From positions 16,811,760 to 16,875,759 of the forward strand of contig NC_092863.1 of the NCBI RefSeq assembly GCF_032062135.1: a stretch of 64,000 nt of DNA, given 5' to 3'. Of the stretch, positions 36,128 to 47,807 are shown piece by piece. Position numbers and translations under genes: made by a program. The notes beneath the pieces are model-generated. The model saw nothing but the letters and a program-made list of their open reading frames with translations, searched no databases and had not been told where the DNA came from. The DNA comes from Pyxicephalus adspersus. Its lineage: Eukaryota > Chordata > Amphibia > Anura > Pyxicephalidae. Numbering within the stretch: position 1 is the first letter of the stretch; every line of letters starts with the position of its first letter.

Positions 36128-39100
36128 GTAAAAGCTGTAAATAACATTATATATTACTGTGCTGTAAATTAAAGTTTGTTTTAGTATATTAAGTTCAGAC
36201 TAGGGGTTTTAAACCTCTTGTTAATGTAATTCAAATTAAATTGTAATTCAAAAGTTTTTAGGAATTTTTTTCCCCATGCCTGGATTTTGGCTAGTAGGTG
36301 TTAAATGGCTGCAAACACCTGCTCCGCACTTGCAAATGCCTACAAAAACTAAGCATCCTTGGCTGAAAATGCTTCTTGAAGTCTTGCAGTGAGGAGTGCA
36401 GGTGGAAAATAAAATAGTCTGAAGCTAGCCTAAGGAGTTTAAAACCTCTTAGAAATGAATTGCTGCCTGCTGGGTGAGTGGTAGTAGTAGTAGATTGTAA
36501 GCACTTCGGGGCATGATCCTCTCCCTCGCCTCCTGCGTCACTGTTGTTATCTGTCAGTCATTTGCCATCCCTTTTTATTGCACAGTGCTGTGTATTATGT
36601 TGGCGCTATATAAATCCTGTTTATTATTAATAATAATGATAATAATAATAGTAGTAAGAGCCCTTTTACACCAGAAGCGATAGGCCCAATTTAGTTATAG
36701 TGCAAGAAACAAGCTATTTCCAGCACATAAGGTGGACCTTCTAAGTAAAATGACTGATTTCTGAAAGAACGCACAATGTGGTCAGGATACAAAGATGGTG
36801 CCACCTGCACCCATGACTGCCATAAAGGGACAGGGGTGTCCTTAATGTAGCCAAGGCAGTTGCCTTGGGTCCCATAATTGCTAAGGCCCCTGCCATGCGA
36901 AGTACTGCTTTCTCTCTGCGCCGGTCACAACCCCCTGTGAAACTTTGACATGTGCCTTTTCAGCGTCATATATGGAATCTCTATAAATGATGCCTAAAGG
37001 ACTGGTCTGCCGAACACAGGGTTAGCAACACTGGCATGTGTCCATGTGGGCCTAGTGGTTATGGGTTATGGCATGGAGGGGGGTTAATAGCTGGAATGTG
37101 GACCTGGAATTTATGGATTAAGGTCCACTTACATGCAGCTGGCAACAATACCATTACTGTTTAACCATGCCCACAGGGTAACTACACACATTTTGTATTA
37201 CCAAACTCATTTTTCCACAATAACCATATCTTGCTTCAGCAATGTATAGTTATGGCCCATTTTTCCATTTTGCCTTCGGCCCCGTATTTTCTTGAGACAC
37301 CCCTGTGCGGAACAAGACGTAGTACTGTCTCGTCCAGTTCTCATCTAACTTTCTGGTTAAAATGACAGCCAGCAATATATAATCCACTTCCTCTGAGTCC
37401 AAGCTACCATGGATTGATCTCCTATGGGGATAGGGCCACTAAAACCAATAAAGGGACTCTTTGTTTTTGTAATCACTATCTAATGGCAATGACTTTACTG
37501 ATACAGATTAATAAATACATGAATTACAGTCATAGAAATCATCTAGAGGTTTACAAACTATATTCATGTTCTATGCACAATTATTAGCAAATACTATTAC
37601 TACCTGCAATGATTACAGGGTATGATTAAAGTTCTCCAAGACGGAAGAAGATAGACTATCATGGTGAACATGGTTATTCACCAATTTTTGATTAAATCCA
37701 GGACCAAGAGCCAGCTAATCATAATGATTTTAAGAAATTCATTCCAGGTTTGCTGGATCACCCTTGTTCTTCCATTTTTGTCTTCTGCCGTCTTGTAAAG
37801 CTTTAATAAGTCAGGTCTACTGTGTAGCCAAGTATCTTGGAGCTCAAAGCAGCGGCATGACCTGAGCTAGAAGATTTAGATCATATGGGGAACATCATGT
37901 TATCTGGCTAAAGAAATACTCTCAAAGATTTTGCTTTTGCCTTGACATCTTTATGAAACCTTGATCGTCATTTCTTTGTTTAAGCTGAAACTGAGGTCAT
38001 CAAAGGCTGATTTTACTAGATTTGGATCGAGTGATTTCATATCTGTGCTGACAACTTACTGGAAAGAAAGTTGTACCTGAGGACTTACAGTACAAGGATA
38101 TCCCTACTTTTGCTTTATTCGATTTGTAGATTTATTTCCTTCATCTTGTTGCTTCTTAGTCATTACTTTACCAGTCTTGTTGGGTTTCGGTCTTTACCTT
38201 ACTAGTGTTTAGCTCACCAGTCATCAGGGAGACAAAAACACACAAGGCCTTGTCCTGTACCTAGATGGGCACCTGTACACAGTATAGAACAAATCAGGTC
38301 AATAGTGGAGAAAAGACCAACTACATGGGGACCAGAAGCAGTACATATGATGACTAGTCCTATGTCCTCTGCTGGTTTTCGAGGCACAAGACAGGTCCTT
38401 CAACATCGTCTTAATCTGAACAGATTGTACGTAATTTAAAAGGACCTATAAAAGAAGGTAAGCTGCTACTTGTAACCGAGTTCTATAAAATCCAGCTTGC
38501 CAGTTGGTGCTCTGATCCTCTGCCTTTTTTCATTTGTAAATCCCTGACCCGGAATGAGTATACAGGTCAAGTGCGCATGCTTGTTTCAGGTTGGTGACTG
38601 CATTTACTGACACCATCCAGGCAGTTAGCCAGAGCCGGGAAGTATCGAGACACCATGCCAACTGAGAACTCAAAAACATCAGCCATGCTGTTAATGATTT
38701 GGAAGGGGATAGTTCTTTGAACGTCCCTCTGCACCATTTCCACATGAGGAGCGACTGCTGAAAAGTCTTTTACAGGCTTCCTGGACACTCAGTTGCCATT
38801 GTGAAATTTCTGAACACAACACTATCACTCACCTTTTCCATGCGTCTTCAAATCCTTGGATCACTTATCCCCAACCTTCTTAGAAGACATCAAATTTGAG
38901 TCTCTACCTTACCCTGAGAAAGCCACACGGGGAAACGTGTCGAGAAAAGAGACAACTGCAACCTCTTACACCTCTTTTTTTTTGGCAATCTCACTATCAT
39001 TTCGTTGTAAATACCAAATACGCTTTTGTGATGCATGTAGTTGTTCCATAGTCCAGTCTATCTATGTTAAGACCAGATATCTAATATGGTTTTACACAAG

Positions 39101-42100
39101 TAAAAGGTTCTGTTGCCTAGAAGCTCTCTCACTATCATTTTTACATTATTACCTGGTTAACTACTAATTAACTAATATTTCAGTAGCAAAATTTGGGGTC
39201 CCTCATTGTTATAGGTTGTGTCCACTTTAATTATTAATATTTGGCTTTTCATCACACTATATAGCTTTCAGTAAATGACTCCAGATCATCCATTCTGTAG
39301 TTGGAACACACAGTGGGTTAGGCTAGTAATTAGACAATAGTTACATTGAATATGAAAACAATATATACATGTGGGTCTAGGGATCTATTTAATGAAAGGC
39401 AAACAACCTGAGCCAAAAGAGAACAAGTTATCTTTTCATAAACAAAGGGCACCTTTATCCCTTTGAAATTTATATTCATCAACAAAAAGCTTGCACAAAC
39501 AGCGTGGGAAAATATGGAGAGCTTTATCTGTTTCTTTTTTACTTACAGTAATTTGTTTGATGTTAGGCATATGTGGCACCATTAAAAAAAAAAAATCTAT
39601 CTAACCCTACACTATGAACCAGTGGAGAAATTATAGTGTGGCTAACACCTGGAATGTTCCATAGTGTGCTGTATAAATAGGCAAGTAGAACCACCACGTA
39701 GACTGATGAGATTACCAATACCAACTTGATTTTTTTTAACTTTTGCTTATAATCTGTTAATTTTTACTAAACAGGAATGAACAAACATGGATCTCTCAAT
39801 GTCCATGGTAGGTTAGTTTTGGGCTACTAGCAAACCAAAAAGTCTACACTGGATTATTGTTCATCTTAGAGTTCAGCTTTAAATTTAATTATTACATTTT
39901 TTGAATATTTGTTTTTGGGAGTAAAGTTTATTATTGCCAAAGGGGCTTAAGAGAAAGTAGAAGAAGGTAATCCCTACTAAGAGCTTGATCTAATGAACAA
40001 TGGTTCCCAAGTGGCTCCAGGTCCAGGTGGCAACTTGCCAACAGCCCCAAACGCTATGCCTATTGTTAATGAACAAGCATGTGAAATGAGAAAGTGTTTG
40101 GTACTGAAGCACTACATGAGCATTACAACCAAGCACAAAATCTAGCCCTTTGACATTGGGAGAATATGAGAAACTTATAGACCAAGACCAAGGGTCTATT
40201 AATTTGTGAGACAAACACTTTGTGAGTATTCCTGAGAATTGTTTGAAAGTGTGCACAAATGTGTGTTACATGTCTGGAAAAGAAAAATAAAACTTTTTAC
40301 CCTAAAAAAAACAATTCTTTTTGCCTAAACAATCTTTTTCTGTTTGTACACTAGATACAAAATGCAAAAGAAACAAATGCGGAGTTGTTGCTGAATATTG
40401 AGAACATGAAAATAGCAGCAGATGGCTTTAAGGAGAAGTAAGTGCAATGGTTTCCACAGTAATAGGTTACTGCTATTCAAACCATGGTATGCATGACCAC
40501 ACTTGGTGTTCTACAGATTACCAGAAATTCAAAGCTTCTCCTGTGCAACAGAAATTAAGAATAGGGAATGGAATGGCTGACCTCCCTTTAGAATGTGCAG
40601 TGAAATTTGAGAAAACCTGTTCTAGCAAATGAATCTACATTACCTTTTAACAATTACAACAACTATGTTTTATTGAAATCATCCAACATTGCCTAATAGA
40701 TTAATATTATATAGGCATAGCCTTCCCAAATGTAATGTTTCAGTTCTCAAAATTAATTAATCTTAGGATTTCTATATTTGTTGAAATCTCCCCATCTATG
40801 CTCTATAACTTGATTTTCTATCTTTAAAATCCTGTTTTTTATGCTACAGCCAAAATATCCTAAACCCCAAACCAAGCAAAATGTATGTAGGTCCCTGGTG
40901 GATAGATGCCACTTTACTTCATGGTCCTGATGACCACACATAAAGATGTGAAAGGGAATCACCAACCAAGATACAGTCAACAACAAATATAATTTCTTCA
41001 CCCATTATAATTACATTTTTTTTTCTCTAGCTATGAAGCAGAATTAGCTTTGCAAGCCACTATAAGGGACGATATGAAAAAGCTGAAAGATGCTAGCAGT
41101 GGTCTGGAGATGGAGACACGCTGTTTGGAAGTTGAGGAACAGATCCTAACTAAGGAGTTGGAGAACCTCAAGCAGGATCACAAGGAGGTAAGCCATCCAA
41201 ACCAGTTTAATCGGGCTTCCATTCTATTTTTGCTACAGCAAAGGTTTATGTGAAAAATGTATTTTTAAGTGAAAGTTTGCTTTGACTTTGTAGACCAGTG
41301 TTTCTCAACCAGGGTTCCTTCAGAGGAAGCTAGGGATCCCTTGATCAATGAGCAAGTTGTGATTCTCTGGTCAGTTACCACTGACACCATGATCATTTTG
41401 GCTATCTGTAAAATCCAGCAATATAAGAAGCATTCTTCCCACACAAATGTACTGTGAGTTTTGGATATAGTAAATATAGTAGGGTCTAAAGACCTAAAAC
41501 TTTTTTCAAGGGGTTCCTCCAAGTGAAGAACATCGAGAAACACTGTTATATACAACATGAACAATTTTGCTTACTCCTTTTCTTCTGAGCAGTACATATT
41601 AACTATGATTTTATATACTTGCCTCTCTATTCAGGTCACAGGAGGAAAGAAAAGAATGCATAAGCTCTGAGCTTAGTTTAGTACTCCCCTCTACACCCAC
41701 TCCCGTTCCCCATACTAATGATCCTGCTAGTAACACACGTCCTGTCCTAGGGTGACAACTCTCTACCACTGTCCTGTGTCTATAAAAAGAAGTGGTGTGG
41801 TAACCACAGGACAGGAGTAAGTTGGAACTTTGGAAAACTTCCCATTTTCCAATAAAATTCTCTTTCTGTAGGAAAAAGAGCACCTTCTTCAGGAAAAATC
41901 CAAGTGCCAAGTAAACGTTGAGGTGGACAGCCTGCACCCAACAGAACTCATGGATGGTCTGGAGAAGATGAGAGACCAGTACAAGACCATAGCCAATCAT
42001 CATCAGAAGCACTATGAATTCTTACTTGAAAAAAAGGTTAGAGCTGTACATAGTACGTCATATTTGATCTGCTTCTGCTTTGCTGTGTATCACAATGGTT

Positions 42101-45100
42101 AATTGGGAAAGATTCATTTTGATGGTGGATGTAGCAGAATCTTGACGCCTTTGCCTATGAAGTGGACTGGAGCATCTTCTCGTAAGATTTAGGTATGATT
42201 TCACCGGAATTCATCATCATATGAAAATGGTGATATCATGCCAGCCATGAGGAAGATTTTAAGTCATGTAGAAATTCACATACTTTGCACAGTAATCATT
42301 TAGTAAAAGCATAGAGCAAAGTATGGTAGTCTACACTTGCAGCTTGAACCAAAAGAGAAATACTATTCTAAAATATTATAATCTGCCAGTTCTAACAATA
42401 TATGTTCTTTTAGTTTAGGGAGACCACCCAACAGAACAGCAAGGACACAGAACTTCTTCAAAGCCAACTGAGACATCTTTCTATGTTGGGAAGGAAAGCA
42501 CAGGAGCTGGAGACCGAACTAGAGGTTCACCATAGCTTGGTAATATAAAGATAAGTTTCTTTATTTACACTTCACCACAATAAACACATTGCACATCTTC
42601 GCAATTACTTTTTACCAACAGGTTCCAAAAAGACCATTTCTCTCTGCTCTAGTTATGTTACTACACTTGGAAGGGCCATACACACCTACTGTATGTGTTA
42701 TCTTCCAACCATCCAAATTAACCAGCCAATATTAATCATGTTGTTTAAAGACTCTATAACATTAGCCGAGGTTCCCTTTTAACAAAAATATTGGTGTCCT
42801 CCTTTTTCCTCTTAGAAATCTGCTCAAGAATCAGCATTGTATGAAATTGAAGCTGGTTATTCCGCACATCTGGAGAATATACAGGGAACTGTATTAAAGT
42901 TAGAAGATGCACTGGTAAAAATAAGATCAGAAGCTGAGAAATTAACCTCTGACAGTAGGATATTGCATTACCTGAAAGACCTCTTGGAGATGGAAATAAG
43001 AACATACGGCATATTGATGGATGATGAGGAGAAAAGGTAAAAATACTCAGTGGAAAACTTAAATTAGTCAAGATGTTCAAGATTCACATGTCACTGTTTT
43101 GAGTACTTCTATTTTAGTTTTTTGAATATTCCCTCTGGTTATCACTTTCCTAAAAAGGAAACCTCTCACTGAAGACTGGGAGTAATGGTATATATATGAC
43201 AGAAGGTCTGTCCTCACTTGTAAGTGGTGTGGATGGAATGGGGGCAATTGGTGGGCAGCTAAAAGCAGAAATAGTACCGGATTTTTGGGGTCTTCTCATG
43301 CAGCATTGTATCACCCCAGGCATGAAGTCCAGGCAACTCCTGCTCTTCAGCAGATCACGCCACAGTGGGTGATGGGCCAGTAACCCTAGACGTTCCTAAA
43401 ATGGGCCAAGAAAGGAAACCTCTTACTGAAGACTGAGAGTTCTGGTATATATATGTTTATATCAGAAGGTCTGTCCACACTTTTAAGGGGTGTGGATGGA
43501 ATGGGGGCAATTGGTGGGTAGCTAAATGCAGAAATAGTGTTGGATTTTCGGGGTCTCCTCATGCAGAATTGTATCACCCCAAGTATGATGTCCAGGCAAC
43601 TCCTGCTCTTCAGCAGATCATGCCACAGTGGGTGATGGGCCAGTAACCCTAGAGGCAGCCGAGCTCTTTACTATGAGGTGGTGTCAGGTCACGACCATCA
43701 AGGTCACCCAACTAGGTAGGATGGAGTAGTTTTAGTGTGGAGGGAGGCAGTGTCCAACAGGGAGACCACCGCGAGGAGGGATAAAAGCTGGCAGTAGTCA
43801 AGAATAGTCTAAGATCAAGGCAAATGGTAAGGGCAAATATTAACCATGTACAAGTGCAGAATATTAAGATAGCTTGTACAAATTCACGGCACCAGCTACC
43901 AGCACTGCTAAAGATAAAATAGCCTCTGGACTTTTAATGACCCCCTTCTCTCTGAGCTGTGTTCATGCCTGCTTGCCCACAGTTGTACAAGTCCAGGGGA
44001 GATCAGCTGTGTATGTCCCAACAATCTCTATCAGTGACGGATAAAAGCTACTGAGCCGGACAGTGAAGCAGGTAAGATTGGCACAGAACAGGTCAGTGGA
44101 GACCACCGTGGGAACATACAGGTAGTATGGCAAGGATCTTAGCCACCATTATCCAACAAGGCATCTAGGTGGTTGTGTTATTAGCTTTTACAGCTTGGTG
44201 TACATGTCAAATAAACTGTAATTGACAAACTTTAGGTAGTTGTACTGTTTTTTTTTTTTTGTTCACCATAACTTCTTGTTCTTCATTTAGTATAGAAACT
44301 GTGATCCCTGAGACTTCGTGTGGACTTAATTACAACAGACAAAGTAAGTGTGCTATAAAACAAGCACAAAACAAATATTAAAGTTAAGGTGACCAGAAGA
44401 ACACAAAACTAACACATATTTACCTGATTAATAGATGTTGGTAAAGTTAAATTAAAAAGAAAAGGAAAATGAATATATCATAAAGGAAAGGTCAGCAAAT
44501 TATACAACCATAATTTTTGAGGGGCCATACACACAAGTGATTAATAACATTAGTTATTAGAAGTACCATAAACCATATTGGTTTGTATGAATATAATGTT
44601 GGCATTACACAATGTATTGCCCTTTTATTATGTTTGTATAATTTGCTGACCTTTCCTTGATGATATATTCATTTTCCTTTTCTTTTTCTTTTGAATTTCT
44701 ATGTTATGTTGTCACCCTAGATAATTTGTTATCCAAGCCTCTACCCTGCCTTGAGGAAGCCAATAAGGGGAAACGCGTCGGAAACGAGACATGTATTTTA
44801 TTTATTTTGGAACAAACGTACCATTATACAAATATTTCGTTTGTAATCTCTGTCATAATTTACATGTTATCCTTATCCTTTTTCTCTTTAAAATTGGGAA
44901 CAAGTTGCATGGGGACTGAAATCTCAATAAGTTGGTAAATGGCCATCAAACTATGGAATTGTGGAATCTCCAAGAAATATGATTTTATGGTTAAATCAAC
45001 TTATCTTCAATAGTCACGATTACAATTTTTAAGGCACAAAATCAAGGCAGATGAATGGTCTGGGTCGAATTCTACTAACTGGAGATGCCCATTTCGTACT

Positions 45101-45307
45101 ATATGGCATTTCCTTGTTTCAGGTTTATATAGTCTAAAACAGACACTATATATGTTTCCATACCGGAGTACAAATGCATCACTGAGATTTTCAGTGTTTT
45201 TGTTTCTGATTTCAGAGTCACGGTCCTCACTCACCAGAAGCCTAGCATTAGCAGGACAAGGAACAAGACGTTCAGAGCATGTTGCAGCATCAACTTTTCA
45301 AGAATAA
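35843..45307 (+). CDS. Divergent type I keratin-like intermediate filament protein (gene 2, complete)
   Basis: Spliced coding sequence: 35843-36127, 40355-40437, 41031-41187, 41872-42036, 42414-42539, 42816-43036, 44291-44343, 45216-45307; 1182 bases, 393 residues plus TAA. All introns are GT-AG and phases match gene 1. Head about 1-35, short and without Gly-rich repeats; coil 1A about 36-71 with the intact motif [20 protein letters not shown]; coil 1B about 83-180; L12 marked by VNVEVD near 189; coil 2 to about 344; tail about 50 residues. Coil 1A and [13 protein letters not shown] look K18-like. The helix-termination region (324-344) reads [19 protein letters not shown], where the family has LLD-K--LE-EIATYR-LLE-E; A, R and the acidic/basic spacing are lost. 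The tail lacks the VDGKVVS-type motif. The expected role is a filament subunit with altered assembly; a non-filament role cannot be excluded. Confidence 0.92.
36489..36656 (+). mobile_element. LINE/SINE 3' tail fragment
   Basis: AGATTGTAAGCACTTCGGGG, TCTGTCAGTCATTTGCCATC, GCACAGTGCTGTGTATTATG and TTGGCGCTATATAAATCCTG, then an (AAT)n-type tail. It matches the 3' UTR of the LINE at 15018-15563 and is truncated before the coding part. Confidence 0.85.
37622..37817. mobile_element. Long inverted-repeat MITE, family C, copy 3
   Basis: Left arm ATTAAAGTTCTCCAAGACGG, AAGAAGATAGACTATCATGG; right arm CCAGGTTTGCTGGATCACCC and GTCTTGTAAAGCTTTAATAA. Located in intron 1 of gene 2. Confidence 0.7.
38911..38945 (+). 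repeat. Dispersed core motif, copy 3
   Basis: ACCCTGAGAAAGCCACACGG, then GGAAACGTGTCGAGA. Confidence 0.7.
40355..40437 (+). CDS. Gene 2 exon 2 (coil 1B)
   Basis: 83 bases between ACACTAG and GTAAGT. It encodes [19 protein letters not shown], then IAADGFKE, aligning with the DNAKLAADDF block of type I keratins. The last two bases (AA) join exon 3 to give Asn where Lys is usual. Confidence 0.92.
40438..41030. other. Intron 2 of gene 2
   Basis: 593 bases; nothing recognised beyond splice signals. Confidence 0.8.
41031..41187 (+). CDS. Gene 2 exon 3 (coil 1B)
   Basis: 157 bases between TTTCTCTAG and GTAAGC. It encodes [20 protein letters not shown] through [18 protein letters not shown] to LKQDHKE. 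The YE-E---- opening and the closing K-DHKE align with the type I exon 3, but the central segment is divergent and holds a cysteine. Confidence 0.93.
41296..41545 (+). mobile_element. hAT-like MITE, family B, full copy in gene 2 intron 3
   Basis: 250 bases with ends CAGTGTTTCTCAACC and GAGAAACACTG. Flanking 8-mers TTGTAGAC (41288-41295) and TTATATAC (41546-41553) agree at six of eight bases, fitting an old hAT duplication. It lies about 100 bases after the exon 3 donor. Confidence 0.78.
41872..42036 (+). CDS. Gene 2 exon 4 (L12, coil 2)
   Basis: 165 bases between CTGTAG and GTTAGA, 55 codons as in gene 1. It encodes [20 protein letters not shown], then [20 protein letters not shown]. The VNVEVD linker mark is kept; the APK that follows in gene 1 and keratin 18 is replaced. 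Confidence 0.93.
42414..42539 (+). CDS. Gene 2 exon 5 (coil 2)
   Basis: 126 bases between CTTTTAG and GTAATA. It encodes [20 protein letters not shown], then [20 protein letters not shown]. Length and the LE-EL heptad pattern match the family; the residues are divergent. Confidence 0.92.
42816..43036 (+). CDS. Gene 2 exon 6 (end of coil 2, altered termination motif)
   Basis: 221 bases between TCTTAG and GTAAAA. It encodes [20 protein letters not shown] through [18 protein letters not shown] to the rod end. The termination motif is kept only in outline: [18 protein letters not shown]. The size and register are those of a normal keratin exon 6, so it is a diverged exon rather than a random open frame. 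Confidence 0.93.
43037..44290. other. Intron 6 of gene 2
   Basis: 1254 bases, dominated by a local duplication (43153-43653). No exon recognised. Confidence 0.75.
43153..43653. repeat. Local tandem duplication, about 260-base period
   Basis: 43153-43390 and 43410-43653 are near-identical copies. Shared phrases include GGTGTGGATGGAATGGGGGC, CAACTCCTGCTCTTCAGCAG and GGTGATGGGCCAGTAACCCT. The copies differ by scattered substitutions and a few small indels. Confidence 0.9.
44291..44343 (+). CDS. Gene 2 exon 7 (tail)
   Basis: 53 bases between TTCATTTAG and GTAAGT. It encodes [18 protein letters not shown]. Split codons at both ends keep frame with exons 6 and 8, as for the 23-base exon 7 of gene 1. 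The sequence has no recognised tail motif. Confidence 0.8.
44344..45215. other. Intron 7 of gene 2
   Basis: 872 bases, with a core-motif copy at 44742-44780; nothing else recognised. Confidence 0.75.
44742..44780 (+). repeat. Dispersed core motif, copy 4
   Basis: TACCCTGCCTTGAGGAAGCC, then AATAAGGGGAAACGCGTCG. Confidence 0.72.
45216..45307 (+). CDS. Gene 2 exon 8 (tail and stop)
   Basis: 92 bases after GATTTCAG, encoding [19 protein letters not shown], then [11 protein letters not shown] and TAA. It is rich in Ser and Arg and unlike the tails of keratins 18, 19 or 20. Confidence 0.84.
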
Positions 45308-45339
45308 AAAGAGATTTTTTAAATACGTTTTTTGTAAAA

Positions 45340-45345
45340 AATAAA
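45340..45345 (+). promoter_or_regulatory. Polyadenylation signal of gene 2 (AATAAA)
   Basis: AATAAA begins 33 bases after the stop, implying an unusually short 3' UTR of about 50-60 bases. Confidence 0.65.
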
Positions 45346-46846
45346 GCTATTTATTGATATATAATCATAGGTAGCTGTAATTTTTGTTACTTAGAGGTCG
45401 TGGTAGTAGGAATAAGTACATTCCTTAAATAGTTCTACTTCCTGCTTAAAGACCTAATGCCAGAAATTGCACATACCTGAGAAAAAGTGAAGGTTTATAG
45501 ATAATCATGCTTTATTGGTGAACTTATACATATCTTTGAATAAATAAATAATTAGGTATATAATGAAGGGATTATTTTTGCTTCCTGGCAAATCAATTGC
45601 ACGGTCCAGGCCACGTCAGAGCATTACAACCACGTAGACTTAATAAACCATCTCTGATCATCTCCAAACTTTGGACCCCAAGAGAAAGCAATGGCTTACA
45701 ACAATAGAATGGAACCAACGGCTGCTCGATCAGTTTATTGATGTCTGATGTCAGTGGACCGCTGTATACATCAGATTTTCAAGAGTGTAAGCACTTAAAG
45801 CTAGTTTTCACAGGAAGAACTTATCTGATTTAAACTACGACAATGCCATGAGGTGCGGGAGCCTACCATAATATACATGCAAATATTAACTTGTCATATG
45901 ATATCACACCATAAAGTACACAATGCAGTGTACACAATTTTGTTTCCTGGTATTTTATTTCCTGCTGGCTGTTTTTTTTAATGTGACTGGACAAAGGAGA
46001 AATTATTTTCTTGAAAATATCATTCTGGCATGCTGATTCTTTTTTCTTCAATACTGTCCTACAACAAGACTGCATATAGGGATTTCTGACTTTTTTGTTC
46101 TACATATTTGTTCAGGATAATTGGAAAATTATATGTAATAAAAATGTATAAAATTCAAATATTAACCGCCTTTGCTGGTCTCAGGCAAAAATCTGATGTG
46201 TACAGCAGTCCCGTGCCATCATTCTTTAACTTGCCATTGTGTATTGATAAAGAACTGATTGGGAATGGCTTCATTAATATGAAGCAGAATTAGGTGGGGT
46301 GCCCACTAAGTGGGTGCGATCACTAATCCTCCCCCCACCATTAAGCAGAATGGCACTGATGTGCATGTGTATGAAAGATCATTTCCAATGACATCCATCA
46401 GACGTCTCTAAGGATCAAAAGATCACATTTCCTCTACTTCTTAGTGATTGGCATACTGATTGTTCCTGATAACTAGAAAAGTAAGTCTAAGGATTAAAGA
46501 TCATATTTCTCATAGCTCTTTCTGATTAAATTGAGGCGGAGACCTGTGGCCAGCACCAAGCAAGGATTAAAGAAGTGCTAAAGCAGGGATGGTAGATACT
46601 GCATATCATTGTAGTACTATTTAGCAGGAGAGATCTATAAACTGCAGCATGATATCTCTGGTCTTCTCACATTTGAATCCAAGTTATTTATATAATATGA
46701 CCAACCCATGCAATATAAAAAGGGGGAGTGACAAGGAAGTACTGCATAATGACCACCAGAGTCTGGAGGCGCTCTACGTGCTTTGGGTCTGAATGTATGC
46801 TAAGCAGAAGGAGATGACTACCTACTGAGAGAGTGGAAGTTCACAA

Positions 46847-46894
<48 letters not shown>

Positions 46895-47807
46895 CAAATA
46901 TAGTCTGCAGCCATACAGCATACATTCACTATAGACTTTATCCGGGCGGTATAATATTCAGGTACTATATTTGTCTGCGCTGATACCCTTTACCTGCTAG
47001 CTCATTTTTTTTTCCCGACCTCCATAAAGACCAAGTTATTGTAGAAAAGTCACCTCCCGCACACACAAGACATTTCACTTTCGATTTTCAGAATACCAGA
47101 TTATTCAGTTTCACTGGGATAGATCCACAAAGCCCATTATTATGCACAAAGTCATATATGACGCCATAAAAATCCTCCAAAGTTAACTGGAAGCTGTTAT
47201 GGTTTGGGTCAGTTTTTTATGTTTTTAAGCTGAATATAAATATATGTATTTTTTTTTTTTTTAATTTTTTACTGGAACTATAAAGTCTCCTGAAGTAGCA
47301 GTATACATACCTCACATGGTGTGTTATTATAACAATAATAAATTCAAACCTATGGTGTTAGGTCCAGGGCATAATTTTTCAGTTGGGGAAATGACCCTGT
47401 AAGAAAGACACATATTATTCCTAAATTATCTAGGGATATAACCAGGCTCCATCTTTAGTTCTGTATGTATTATTGGTCATATTCTTAAAAAAACAGAATA
47501 TTATAGGTAAGGGAGGTTCACACAACTTTAAGAAACCTTTCCATATTGCTTTGCAAGTCCTTATTTAAGGATACCCCCTTGGTAAACAGAAAACTAAATG
47601 GAGGGACAACACTGCATGCAGCACACCATGAGGCACGGTTATCACATTTTCATTTTAGGCCTCATAACACTATTGATCTTGTTGTAGTGTTGAGCGTCTC
47701 TTGTTCTCTTATTCTATATTATGTAATTGTCCTTATAAGTTTCTATTCTGTTTGTATGACTGGATTTATGCTGACCAAAAAAAATAAAAATAAGCTATTG
47801 TAGTAAA
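45346..47807. other. Intergenic stretch downstream of gene 2
   Basis: AT-rich, with an (AT)n tract at 46854-46893. No gene recognised. Confidence 0.5.
46854..46893. repeat. (AT)n microsatellite
   Basis: About 20 uninterrupted AT units. Confidence 0.95.

Larger units (their letters stand above)
36128..40354. other. Intron 1 of gene 2
   Basis: 4227 bases. Contains a LINE/SINE tail fragment (36489-36656), a family C MITE (37622-37817) and a core-motif copy (38911-38945). No additional exon recognised. Confidence 0.75.

Noticed and set aside
41611..42012. 133-codon minus-strand open frame, the longest in the window
   Set aside because: It lies antisense across exon 4 of gene 2, whose plus-strand reading has keratin similarity and splice sites. 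The minus frame shows no known domain.
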